From Nocardia suismassiliense (GTDB lineage Bacteria; Actinomycetota; Actinomycetes; Mycobacteriales; Mycobacteriaceae), in the NCBI RefSeq assembly GCF_900269665.1, contig NZ_LT985361.1, forward strand, positions 5,499,970-5,563,969: 64,000 nt of DNA, written 5' to 3'. The notes under the pieces are model-generated. The model searched no databases and was not told where the DNA came from. It worked only from the letters and a program-made list of their open reading frames with translations. How positions within the stretch are numbered: position 1 is the first letter of the stretch; each line of letters opens with the position of its first letter. Below, piece by piece: positions 50,856 through 59,290 of the stretch. The translations under genes were made by a program, and so were the position numbers.

Positions 50856-53800
50856 TCACAGCTGGTTCACGTACTCGTCGACGTCGAACCCCAGCCGGAC
50901 ATCGTGGTCGACTCGGCTGCCGGTGATGGTCACCCGGCCGGTCACCAGCGGATAACCGCGAGTCAGCACGGTGTACTCGCCCTCGGGCAGGTCGGTCACC
51001 GCGTACCGGCCGTTCTCGTCGGTGTGGGCGGTGCCGACGGCGGTACCGGACCAGTCGAGCACGGTGACCCGGGCGTCGCACACCGCCCGGTCACCGGCCC
51101 GAACCGTGCCCCACAGCATCGCCATCGGCGCCAGCTCGACGTCGAAACGCAACCGGCCGCTGTCCGGCACGGTCAATGTCGTTGCGGTGGGCCGCATCCG
51201 GGCGGCCACCGCCACCAGCGTGTAGGTTCCCGCCAGCACACCCTTGCAGGCGTAAGCGCCGTCCGCGGCCGTCACGGCGCAGCCGACCACCTCGCCGGCC
51301 AGGTCGGTCACGGTGACCGTGGCATCCGACACCGGCTCGCGCGCAGCGGTGCGCACCACACCCGACAACTCGCCTGCCCCTTGCAACGTGACGTCGACGT
51401 GCTGCGCAGCCCAGCCCGAGGCGGTGACGTTCACCGCGGCCGGTTGATGCCCGTTCGCCGAGACGATCAGGACATAGCTGCCCGGGGTGGGCGGTTCGAT
51501 GTCGTAGTTACCGTCGCCGTCGCCGGTGCTGCGCGAAACCTGTTGCCCACGTTGGTCGATCAACGTCAAGGCCGCGTCCGGTACCGGGTGCCCATCGTCC
51601 CGGCGAATGCAGCCGCCGATCGTCCGGCGGCTGGTCGAGGCGACGGACTTTTCGGTCGCGATGCTCGACAGCCGTTGCGACCCAATATTGTTCGTGGCTT
51701 CATGGGCAGCTGTGGCCGGCACCGGATCCGGTTCGGCGATGGCCGGCGCGGCAGGTTCCCAGATCTCCTCCCCGACCCGCACCGACTCCAGTGGCTCGGA
51801 GTCCGCAGCGACAATCGGTCCGAACACCGACTCGCGTGGGGGTTCGGGTTCGGGTTCGGCGGGAGCGGAGCGCAGTTCGCGCAGCTTCGCCCCCTCCACA
51901 TCGATGTCCGGCAGCATGCGGTCGAGCCACCGCGGCATCCACCAGGACGCCCTGCCCATGATCACCAGCAACGCCGGGACCAGCACCATACGCACCACGA
52001 AGGCATCGATGGCGACACCGCAGGCCAAGGCGAAGCCCATCGACTTGGCGGTGGCGTCGGATTCCAGCAGGAACGAACCGAACACCGAGATCATGATGAT
52101 CGCCGCCGAGGTGACCACCCGGGCGCCGTGGTGGTAGCCGGAGATCATGGCGTACCTCGGCGACTGGCCCTGCACGTATTCCTCGCGCATGCGGGTCACC
52201 AGGAAGACCTGATAGTCCATCGCGAGCCCGAATACCAACCCGATCAACATGATCGGCAGGAAGCTGACGATCGGCTGCGGATCGGCGATCAGGCCGAAGG
52301 CGCCCTCCTGGAAGATCAATACGGTCGCACCGAAGGTGGCCGCCATCGACAGCAGGAAACCCAGGGCCGCGGTGAGCGGAACCAGGATGGACCGGAACAC
52401 CAGGATCAGCAGTACGAAGGCCGCACCCGCCACGATCGCCAGGTAGGGGACGATCTTGCCGAGCAGGACGTGGTCCATGTCGGCGTAAATAGCGGTGGTG
52501 CCGGTGATTCCGTACTCGATGCCGTACTGCTCGGTCAGTGCGCCTTCGGCGGCGCGGGCGTCGCGCACCAGATCCTTGGTGTCCTGGTTGTTCGGACCCG
52601 ATTTCGGGACACCGCTGAGCATTACGCCGAGTTTGTTCGCACTGAACTGCGGCGTGGTGACGTAGTCCATCACCGGGAACTCGGCCAGCCGGTCGCGCAG
52701 CGCGGTGACCGCGGCTGCGCGTGCGCTTTCCGGCACGTTTTCCAGGTCGGCGGCCACGGTCAGGACGCCGTTGCTGCCTTCGCCGAAGCCCTGCGTCCGG
52801 ATGTCGTAGGCCTGGCGGACCGTGGATTCGGGCGGGAAGCTGTCCTCACCCGGCAGACCCAGCTGCAACCCGAGCGCCGGAATGGACAGTGCGGCGAGGG
52901 CGGCCACGGCGATGGTCAGCGCGATCCATGGCCGCCTGCCGATCAGTCGGCCCACCCGCATGCCGTTGGTGACGGAGGTGTCGTCCTCCGGATCGTGTCG
53001 AGCGACCAGCGGGAGCTTCGGCTTGAACAGGAAGCGTCCGAAGGCGCCGAGCAGCGCGGGCATCAGGGTGATGGCGGTGAGCACGGCGAACAAGGCCGCG
53101 ATGGCGCCACCGAGGCCCATGAAGGTCAGGAAGTTCACGCCGACGATGCTCAGCGCACCCAGGGCGACGATGACCGTGAGGCCGGCGAACACCACCGCCG
53201 ATCCTGCGGTGCCGACCGAAATGCCCGCCGCCTCCTCGGGATTGGCCGAGACCCGCAGTTCATGCTTATAACGCGAGACGATGAACAGTGCGTAGTCGAT
53301 GCTCAGCGCGATACCGATCATCGACGCCAGGAACGTCGTAAAACTCGGGACCTCGATGACCGAGGTGCTCAGCGAGATCAGCAACATGGCGGCGCCCAGG
53401 CCGACGACGGCGGTGATGATCGGCACGAACGCGGCCACGATGGCGCCGAAAGCGATCACCATGACGACCAGCGCCACGCCCATGCCGATCATCTCGGCCT
53501 GGCCGCTCGGCTGCTCCTGCTGCTGCTCGATGGCTCCGCCGAGCTCGACGATCAAGCCCTGCTCGCGGGCCGGGTTCGCCACATCGTAAGCGGCGCGGCG
53601 TTCTTCGTCGGTGATGTCCATCGACGACGCGATGTCGAACTGCACCGACAGTACGGCGACGGTGGCCGGTGCGTCCGCGCTCAGCACATTGAGCGGGGCA
53701 CCGGCGCACACGGCCGGGTCGGCGCTTTTCAGACAGCCCATCGCCTCGGTCGCGGCGACCGGGTTCTTCAGCGCCGCAGCGTCTTTCTCGGCGACCAGCT

Positions 53801-54140
53801 TATGGCCAGCTACCGACAACGCCTTCAAGTCGGCGATCAACGCATCGATGGCGGCGCTGTTCTTCTTGTCCGTCAGCTTGGTACCTTCGGGCGCCTTGAT
53901 GACGTAGGTACCGCTGACCGCGTCGATGCTGAACTGATCCGACATGCCCGGGAACTGCTTGTCCAGGATCTGCGTGGCACGTTCCGACGGCAGCGACGGC
54001 ATGCTGAACTCGTCGCTCATCGCAGTACTCAGCACACCGCTCGCGGTGCCGAGCGCACCGAGCAGCACGAGCCACACCGGCAGAACGATCCACTTGCGGC
54101 GGAAGGCGAATTTGCCCCACCGATAGAGGTATACGGACAC
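50856..54140 (-). CDS. MMPL/RND transporter with C-terminal carboxypeptidase-regulatory-like domains
   Basis: A 1094-residue MMPL-family exporter. Helix 1 is near residues 16-38, a periplasmic domain follows, then two SSD-like five-helix bundles (for example MIGMGVALVVMVIAFGAIVAAF and LAIVAGAAFVLLILVFRSILVPL), with the conserved SIDYALFIVSRYKHEL and AMDYQVFLVTRMREEY motifs. After a Pro/Glu linker near 770-850 come three repeats of about 80 residues with G-x-V-R...V-x-D-A-x-V-T-V-x-D and DGxY...GTYTLV patterns, i.e. CarboxypepD_reg-like beta-sandwiches. MMPL proteins export lipids across the membrane. The GTG start has AGGAG nine bases upstream. Confidence 0.9.
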   Translation of the reverse strand: MSVYLYRWGKFAFRRKWIVLPVWLVLLGALGTASGVLSTAMSDEFSMPSLPSERATQILDKQFPGMSDQFSIDAVSGTYVIKAPEGTKLTDKKNSAAIDALIADLKALSVAGHKLVAEKDAAALKNPVAATEAMGCLKSADPAVCAGAPLNVLSADAPATVAVLSVQFDIASSMDITDEERRAAYDVANPAREQGLIVELGGAIEQQQEQPSGQAEMIGMGVALVVMVIAFGAIVAAFVPIITAVVGLGAAMLLISLSTSVIEVPSFTTFLASMIGIALSIDYALFIVSRYKHELRVSANPEEAAGISVGTAGSAVVFAGLTVIVALGALSIVGVNFLTFMGLGGAIAALFAVLTAITLMPALLGAFGRFLFKPKLPLVARHDPEDDTSVTNGMRVGRLIGRRPWIALTIAVAALAALSIPALGLQLGLPGEDSFPPESTVRQAYDIRTQGFGEGSNGVLTVAADLENVPESARAAAVTALRDRLAEFPVMDYVTTPQFSANKLGVMLSGVPKSGPNNQDTKDLVRDARAAEGALTEQYGIEYGITGTTAIYADMDHVLLGKIVPYLAIVAGAAFVLLILVFRSILVPLTAALGFLLSMAATFGATVLIFQEGAFGLIADPQPIVSFLPIMLIGLVFGLAMDYQVFLVTRMREEYVQGQSPRYAMISGYHHGARVVTSAAIIMISVFGSFLLESDATAKSMGFALACGVAIDAFVVRMVLVPALLVIMGRASWWMPRWLDRMLPDIDVEGAKLRELRSAPAEPEPEPPRESVFGPIVAADSEPLESVRVGEEIWEPAAPAIAEPDPVPATAAHEATNNIGSQRLSSIATEKSVASTSRRTIGGCIRRDDGHPVPDAALTLIDQRGQQVSRSTGDGDGNYDIEPPTPGSYVLIVSANGHQPAAVNVTASGWAAQHVDVTLQGAGELSGVVRTAAREPVSDATVTVTDLAGEVVGCAVTAADGAYACKGVLAGTYTLVAVAARMRPTATTLTVPDSGRLRFDVELAPMAMLWGTVRAGDRAVCDARVTVLDWSGTAVGTAHTDENGRYAVTDLPEGEYTVLTRGYPLVTGRVTITGSRVDHDVRLGFDVDEYVNQL

Positions 54141-54781
54141 GAATGGGTTCTCCTAGAGGTACCGGATAGTGCTGAGTTCAGGGCCCGTACAGCACCTTCG
54201 CGGCCCGCCGTGCATGCGAACGACTCCCCCGACGCCCGCTATCCACCTCGTGCAGACACAGCCGTAAACGGAGGAGCAACCTCAAGTTCCGAGAGCTTAA
54301 CGCACGATCAATCAACACTGCCCGCGGCTGGGCCGGACTCGCCGCCCGAGTCCACTACCTCGAGACCCGCAACCATCGCACCGACACCGGCCAACCCGGC
54401 GAGATCCGTTCCCGGACCAGCCAACCACTGGCAGCCACCACGGCGATGTTGTACCAGATACGGCGTCGTTGCGTTCGGCTTTTCGGCGAATTCACCCGCC
54501 TTCCCCCGCGACTCACACACCAAAGACGCGGCCCCCGCCGACGTGCGATACCTATGCGAGGCGACCGCAGTCATGCCGCCGCTACCGCCGCGATCGCGGC
54601 ACCGTCTTTGTGTTGGTCGGTTGATCAGGGGGAATTGAGGATGGTATCGGCCGAGAGGCGAGTTGCATCAGTTCCTCCTGATCGATTGTCCAGCAGTGCA
54701 TCTCGGGAGTTGCAGGTTTGGCGTGGTCAGGTGGGGTCGATCGCAACTCTTTCGAGCGGGCTTGGCACCGCAGCCATGCGT
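54141..54781. other. 641-base region without a convincing gene
   Basis: It lies between the MMPL gene and the zinc-ribbon gene. A leftward 88-codon frame (54308-54574) and a 75-codon frame (54582-54809) exist, but neither has a ribosome site or recognisable domain. The stretch upstream of the MMPL start should hold its promoter. It may be a decayed gene. Confidence 0.45.
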
Positions 54782-55375
54782 TCACGACTTCCGCTGATCG
54801 CGGAGCCACTCATCTGCCAGGGCGCAGGCTCGTTTCGGGCTGGGATCGGACTTGATCATTGCGCTGATGCGCTGGGCTTGTGCGGTGGTGGGCAGGAAGC
54901 CGACCAGTAGGGCGGGGAGGAAGAGGCGGCGGGCCAGAAGTTCTTGTGCTGATGTCATTTGTGGTCTGCGGACTACCGAGATGTTGACGCGGATGGCGTG
55001 TTCGTTGCCCGGGGGGACGCCTGGGCGGTCGGATTCGATTGCGGCGTAACGGAATCCGTGCGCGAGGTTGCAGGTGGAGCAGTTCATCGGACCGCGGCTC
55101 AGGCGGCTGCCGCATTCGTCGCAGACGATGCGGTCGAGTGCGGCGTCGACGATTCGCCAGTCGTGCCGGTCGGGTTCGGCGGCAATCAGGCGGGCGACGT
55201 CGTGTTCGTTTTCGCCCTGCCACTGCTCGAAGAAGTGGTGCCACTCGTCCTCGATGATGGCGTCGACCAGGAGCCTGCATCGGCGGCAGTCGGGGGCGCC
55301 GCCGTATTCATATCCGCCGCACTCGTCGCATCGGAGCAGAGCGGCACCGACTGCGGGTCTCATAGTGGCTATCAT
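54782..55375 (-). CDS. Zinc-ribbon protein, unknown function
   Basis: A 197-residue protein with two zinc-ribbon-like cysteine sets: RCDECGGYEY...CRRC near residues 16-33 and CDECGSRL...CSTC near 84-100. Between them lies a helical segment rich in Trp/His/Glu (DEWHHFFEQWQGENEHD). The C-terminal third is hydrophobic then basic. The start is ATG 55375 or 55363; neither has a strong ribosome site. Paired CxxC sets suggest zinc binding and perhaps contact with nucleic acid or protein. No neighbour gives a function. Confidence 0.65.
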   Translation of the reverse strand: MIATMRPAVGAALLRCDECGGYEYGGAPDCRRCRLLVDAIIEDEWHHFFEQWQGENEHDVARLIAAEPDRHDWRIVDAALDRIVCDECGSRLSRGPMNCSTCNLAHGFRYAAIESDRPGVPPGNEHAIRVNISVVRRPQMTSAQELLARRLFLPALLVGFLPTTAQAQRISAMIKSDPSPKRACALADEWLRDQRKS

Positions 55376-55485
55376 CGTGCCCGCTCGTTGATCAGCGCCA
55401 CCGAATTGATCCAGAGGTAGCGCTCCTGACCGGAGGGTCGGCGTCACCGCAGCAGACGATCTCCCCGAGACAACCTCGTCCGATC

Positions 55486-55920
55486 TCAGCTCTCGACGGG
55501 CTGGACCCAGCGGCGCAGCGCATCGATCGTGGTTTCCGGAGAAGTGTTGAAACACAACCGAATTCCGGGATCGATCTCGGTGACCACGTTCACCAGACGT
55601 TCGAACAGCAAGGTGTGCTCGGGTGCCATGCGCACGCCCGCACCGATCATGGCGACCCGGAACGAGCTGCCTGCGGCTGACTCGCGCAGCTTCGCCTCGG
55701 CGGCGTCGGGGTCCGCGGGCACCTGGCACGAAACAAGGTCGAATCCCGCTGCACGGAGCGCGTTTTCGCCCGCCTCGATGCGGGCGGTGAATGTCGCTTC
55801 GTCGAGATCCGGATAGCGACTGTAGTCGATGGCGCTGGGGGCCAAGCCGATCGACAGCACGGTGGCGTTGCTCGAATCCCGTAGTTCCACTGGGTACTCC
55901 TCCAACTTGTTCGCGGACAT
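55486..55920 (-). CDS. Hypothetical protein
   Basis: A 144-residue soluble protein with an alpha/beta appearance: strands ATVLSIGLAP and FRVAMIGAGVRM alternate with helices (EATFTARIEAGENALRAAG, PDAAEAKLRESAAG). No domain is recognised, no signal peptide. The ATG at 55920 is preferred over 55980, but no clear ribosome site is seen for either. It lies between the zinc-ribbon gene and the GyrB-like gene on the same strand. Function unknown. Confidence 0.6.
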   Translation of the reverse strand: MSANKLEEYPVELRDSSNATVLSIGLAPSAIDYSRYPDLDEATFTARIEAGENALRAAGFDLVSCQVPADPDAAEAKLRESAAGSSFRVAMIGAGVRMAPEHTLLFERLVNVVTEIDPGIRLCFNTSPETTIDALRRWVQPVES

Positions 55921-56076
55921 GAACAGCGTTAGGCACAGGTCCGACGGAGCGAGGACGAGCGCTGCAGCCTCACTACGCATTCCTACCGAAGAATCCGCCG
56001 AGGTGCCCGCTACGGCTCTGGCCGGGAAGAACTACGCGAGTGGATGTACCGCCGATGACAACTCCTCGCCCATCGG

Positions 56077-56706
56077 CTACGGCCAGGCTCGGCGGGTGGG
56101 CCGCTGATCTCGCAGATCCATGACGGTCACCCGGTCGTCCCGTGCGTGCAGCAGGTCTTCGGCAGCTGGCAGCACTGTAGTCGCAGGAAAATAGTCGCGG
56201 TCGAGCTCGCACGTGATCCGGGTGCCGAAGCTCTCGGTCGGCTCCTGTTCGCGTGGGGGTTCGACGGGCTTTGTCCCCGCAAACTCCTGCAGCCAGTGTC
56301 GATCCGCGGTTCGGATCTCGATCCAGGTTCGTGCGCTGACCGCAAGCAACGCGCCGAGTGCCCATCGATTGAATGGCAAGCCGTACTCGTCGAGCTTGCC
56401 CATCTCGTTGACAACGTTGTCCGTGACGGTGAATCGGTGGTCCGACTCGATGACCACTTCAACCTGCAGGGCCACTTGGTCCGGCAGCGACAGCGTATCC
56501 GCCACCACCGCATCGACAACCGCGCCGGCCAGCCGGGGATTCTCACGGCGGCAGCGCCCGAAGTACATTTCAGGCCGGGCTCGAATCAACTCACCGAACG
56601 GACGCAAGACAATTCGCACGTTCGAGTAGTCCTTCGGCTGCGCTCCCACGACCTCCATCTTTCCAGACAACGCCGCGCTCCTAGCGTCTGCGCGCTCCAC
56701 GGGCAC
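56077..56706 (-). CDS. Small GHKL/GyrB N-terminal-like protein
   Basis: A 209-residue protein whose segment FGELIRARPEMYFGR mimics the type II topoisomerase motif VRKRPGMYIG, followed by a helix with AVVDAVVADTL in place of the ATP-binding Glu/Asn helix. The remainder keeps an alternating strand/helix pattern (VALQVEVVIESDHRFTVTDNV), much like the first part of a GyrB ATPase fold, but the usual DNGRGIP motif is changed (VTDNVVNEM). It is far too short for a topoisomerase subunit. The GTG at 56706 has GGGGAAG eight bases upstream. Function unknown; it may be a degenerate GHKL domain. Confidence 0.6.
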   Translation of the reverse strand: MPVERADARSAALSGKMEVVGAQPKDYSNVRIVLRPFGELIRARPEMYFGRCRRENPRLAGAVVDAVVADTLSLPDQVALQVEVVIESDHRFTVTDNVVNEMGKLDEYGLPFNRWALGALLAVSARTWIEIRTADRHWLQEFAGTKPVEPPREQEPTESFGTRITCELDRDYFPATTVLPAAEDLLHARDDRVTVMDLRDQRPTRRAWP

Positions 56707-56884
56707 TGGCGATTCTTCCCCATCCGAACCGGCTCGCTCCGCATCGACGGGTCCGAGGGCTCAGTTGCCCGGCTCGGACCACTGTACAGCCGCCCGTTAC
56801 ACCCCCGCCCGAATGATCTTGTGGTGCATAGTGGTCCGGTACATCGGCAGAGACTTGCGGGCTGGGCGAGACAGGGAGCACCTG

Positions 56885-57781
56885 ATGGCTGACGGACAAC
56901 CCACAGCAGGGACCACGAACCATCGCACGGAGGCGCACCCTTCCGCGCAGCAGACCATGACTCCCTTCGACAACATCTACGACCAGCCCGACCCGCGAGC
57001 CTACTTTCGCGTACTGGGCGAGTTCGATTACCAGACCCCGCAGCACGCCCAACGGATTTTTCGCCGCCTGGTCGATACTTACCCGGCGACCACCGGCCTC
57101 GCCGGCCCGATTGCGGTGCTCGATATCTGCTGCTCATACGGAATCAATGCCGCCCTGCTCAACCACGACCTGACACTGAACGACCTGTACGCCCATTACG
57201 TCTCGCCTGCGGTGACCACGCTGACGACCGCACAGCTGATCGAATACGACCGTGCCTTCTACGCGGCCCATCGGCGCCCCGACCCGGTCCCGGTCATCGG
57301 ACTCGACGCGGCCCGCAACGCGATCGACTACGCCACCGCCGTCGGCCTGCTGGATGCGGGCTTCGCCGAGAACCTCGAGACCGCACCGCCAAGCCAGGAT
57401 TTTCGCCGCGCTGCCCGGCAGGCCCGCCTGATCACCATCACCGGCGGAGCCAGTTTTCTCTCGCCCCGCACCTTCCAGCCGATTCTCACCGGTATCGACG
57501 CACCGGCATGGGTTGCCGCGTTTGTCCTGCGGACCGGGTCTTACCAGCCGATCGCCGACGGATTGGCCCGCCATGAACTCATCACCGAGACAGCTGCTTC
57601 GACCTTTCCCCAGCGCCGCTTCACCAGCACCGAAGAACGGCAGTACGCCATCGAGGGGGTAACCGCGATGGGGGCAGAACCCCGAGGCAAGGAAACAGCA
57701 GGATATTTCCACACCGCCCTGCACCTCTCACGTCCCGCAGCCGACATCGCGGCACTCCCCCTGAGCGCCCTGTCGGGTTGA
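56885..57781 (+). CDS. SAM-dependent methyltransferase-like protein
   Basis: A 298-residue protein. IAVLDICCSYGINAALLNHD resembles motif I of class I methyltransferases (LD-x-G-x-G-x-G), but the glycines are partly replaced, and later segments (LITITGGASFL) fit the fold's central strands. The family is common in actinomycetes and cyanobacteria without a known product. GGGAG six bases before ATG 56885 supports the start. It is divergent from the GyrB-like gene and stands alone. Confidence 0.65.
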   Translation: MADGQPTAGTTNHRTEAHPSAQQTMTPFDNIYDQPDPRAYFRVLGEFDYQTPQHAQRIFRRLVDTYPATTGLAGPIAVLDICCSYGINAALLNHDLTLNDLYAHYVSPAVTTLTTAQLIEYDRAFYAAHRRPDPVPVIGLDAARNAIDYATAVGLLDAGFAENLETAPPSQDFRRAARQARLITITGGASFLSPRTFQPILTGIDAPAWVAAFVLRTGSYQPIADGLARHELITETAASTFPQRRFTSTEERQYAIEGVTAMGAEPRGKETAGYFHTALHLSRPAADIAALPLSALSG

Positions 57782-58116
57782 GCGTCATACCGCCACCGAA
57801 ACACGGCGAAGTTTTGCACCAGCGCGAAACGCGCGCGTCCGCAGACACAAACGAATGGCTACACGCCGCACCACAGCACTGAAACGTGCGCGAATCCTAT
57901 AGGCAGTCTAGCCGTTTCGGAATACTCCCCACTTCCATTGGGGAGCTTCGAACGCAGACCGGAGATTTACAGTGAGGTATGTCCCCGACCGGGCATATTC
58001 GCCCGAGCACAGGGCTTACGTGGCAACCACACAAGCGGCTCGAATACGCGAATTGCAGGTCGGCACAACATCATTCCCACACCGAACGCAGCACCCTCCA
58101 GAAAGCGTGCAAGGCA
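57782..58116. other. 335-base upstream region of the M23 peptidase gene
   Basis: No gene is supported. A hairpin CTCCCCA-(7)-TGGGGAG lies at 57925-57945. The stretch from there to the start at 58117 is likely leader RNA. I looked for a c-di-AMP-type riboswitch, which often precedes cell-wall hydrolase genes in this group, and could not recognise one. Confidence 0.45.
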
Positions 58117-59073
58117 ATGGAATTCAACAAACGGAGATCCACCAGGCGGCTTACCCGCAGCATTATTCTGACAGTGACCATCGCGATGGCGATGTCCCTC
58201 CCGCTGACCACCGCACAGGTCACCGCCGCACCACCGGGATTGGACGAAGCTGTCACCGCCACCGTGCTGGAGCAGAAGAAGTCCGATCGCGCGCGCGCAC
58301 CGGCGCCGGTGATCGACCACATGCGCGAGCAGGGCAACTGGGCTTTCGGCGCCGCGACGATCCCTGTCGGAAACGCCGACGAGGCGCCGACCTCCTCGTT
58401 GTATGTCGCCGAACGCAGCGGCGACAAATGGAAGGTAGCGCTGGAAGGGACCGCCGAGTTCGGCAGCATGGTTCAGCGCGCGCCCGAATCCGTCGTGAGC
58501 AGTGGCGAAAAGAGAGCTTTCACCGCGCCGCAGACCCGCGGCATCAACATCGGGATGGCGTTGCCCTGGCGGCAGGGCGACAGCTGGTACATGGGCGGCG
58601 GACCGCACGGCTACAGCGGTAACAGCCGCCCCTTCAACTCGATCGACTTCAACGGCGGTGACGGGCGAGTACTGGCTCCGCGCGCGGGCCGGGTCTACAA
58701 GACCTGCGTGCGCGCCAACAGCGCGGAAGTCAAACTCGTGCACGACAACGGCTACACCACCACCTACTACCACATGACGAACCTGATCAACGCCCAGGAC
58801 GGTACCCAGATCGCGGCAGGCACCTACCTCGGCAGGATCGGCACCCAGCTGCCGTGTGGCGGTAGCGCCAGTGGCGCGCATGTGCACATGTCGCTGTACA
58901 ACACCAATGGTGGCGCGGTCGCGGTGAACGGTAAAACCCTTGGCGGCTGGACCTTCTACGAAGGCAGCAGGGCCTACGCAGGCTATGCCGAACGCAACGG
59001 CGTCCGGGTGAACACCGGCGGCCGGCTCACCAACTACGGCGCCGACGCCGCTTCGGCAGGCACCGTCCGCTAA
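58117..59073 (+). CDS. Secreted M23A (LasA-type) metallopeptidase
   Basis: A 318-residue exported protein. A signal helix at residues 14-38 ends near VTAA-PP. The mature protein has a helical N-terminal part and then an M23A/LasA-like domain: His164 in GPHGYSG and Asp177 in NSIDFNGGDG, TTTYYHMTN, and His255/His257 in GAHVHMSL. Cys197 and Cys247 could form the LasA-type disulfide. LasA-type enzymes cut glycine-rich peptide bridges and elastin; here it may act on cell walls of competitors or the host matrix. A clear terminator follows at 59088. The ribosome site is weak (AAGG only two bases before the ATG). Confidence 0.85.
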   Translation: MEFNKRRSTRRLTRSIILTVTIAMAMSLPLTTAQVTAAPPGLDEAVTATVLEQKKSDRARAPAPVIDHMREQGNWAFGAATIPVGNADEAPTSSLYVAERSGDKWKVALEGTAEFGSMVQRAPESVVSSGEKRAFTAPQTRGINIGMALPWRQGDSWYMGGGPHGYSGNSRPFNSIDFNGGDGRVLAPRAGRVYKTCVRANSAEVKLVHDNGYTTTYYHMTNLINAQDGTQIAAGTYLGRIGTQLPCGGSASGAHVHMSLYNTNGGAVAVNGKTLGGWTFYEGSRAYAGYAERNGVRVNTGGRLTNYGADAASAGTVR

Positions 59074-59087
59074 CTGAGCCGAGACGA

Positions 59088-59123
59088 CTGAGGCGTGGCG
59101 CCTTTGGCCCACGCCTCGGTTTT
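59088..59123 (+). terminator. Rho-independent terminator of the M23 peptidase gene
   Basis: GAGGCGTGG at 59090-59098 pairs with CCACGCCTC at 59109-59117, extendable by two pairs, with a ten-base loop and TTTT immediately after at 59120-59123. It starts 15 bases after the stop codon. Confidence 0.85.
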
Positions 59124-59290
59124 CTGCGTCAACCACCGTCCTCGCTATCCCGGATCGACGCGAGTCCGTCCCAGCAAGTGAATTGCCATTCCGCATTTGC
59201 AACGCTCCCACCTGCATCTTCGCCTCAATCAGTGCGCCAAGTCGGGCCGACATGATTAACTCGACCGCCACTGGAAAAGGGGAGTTTCAC

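Noticed and set aside
54308..54574. 88-codon leftward frame upstream of the MMPL gene
   Set aside because: No ribosome site and no domain; treated as non-coding.
50904..54638. A 1244-codon open frame on the plus strand opposite the MMPL gene
   Set aside because: It is the antisense frame of a clear MMPL coding sequence, rich in His/Arg/Gln/Asp with no domain; an effect of high GC.
57925..57945. Hairpin upstream of the M23 peptidase considered as part of a c-di-AMP riboswitch
   Set aside because: Only one simple stem is visible; the conserved bulges and second half of that riboswitch could not be recognised.
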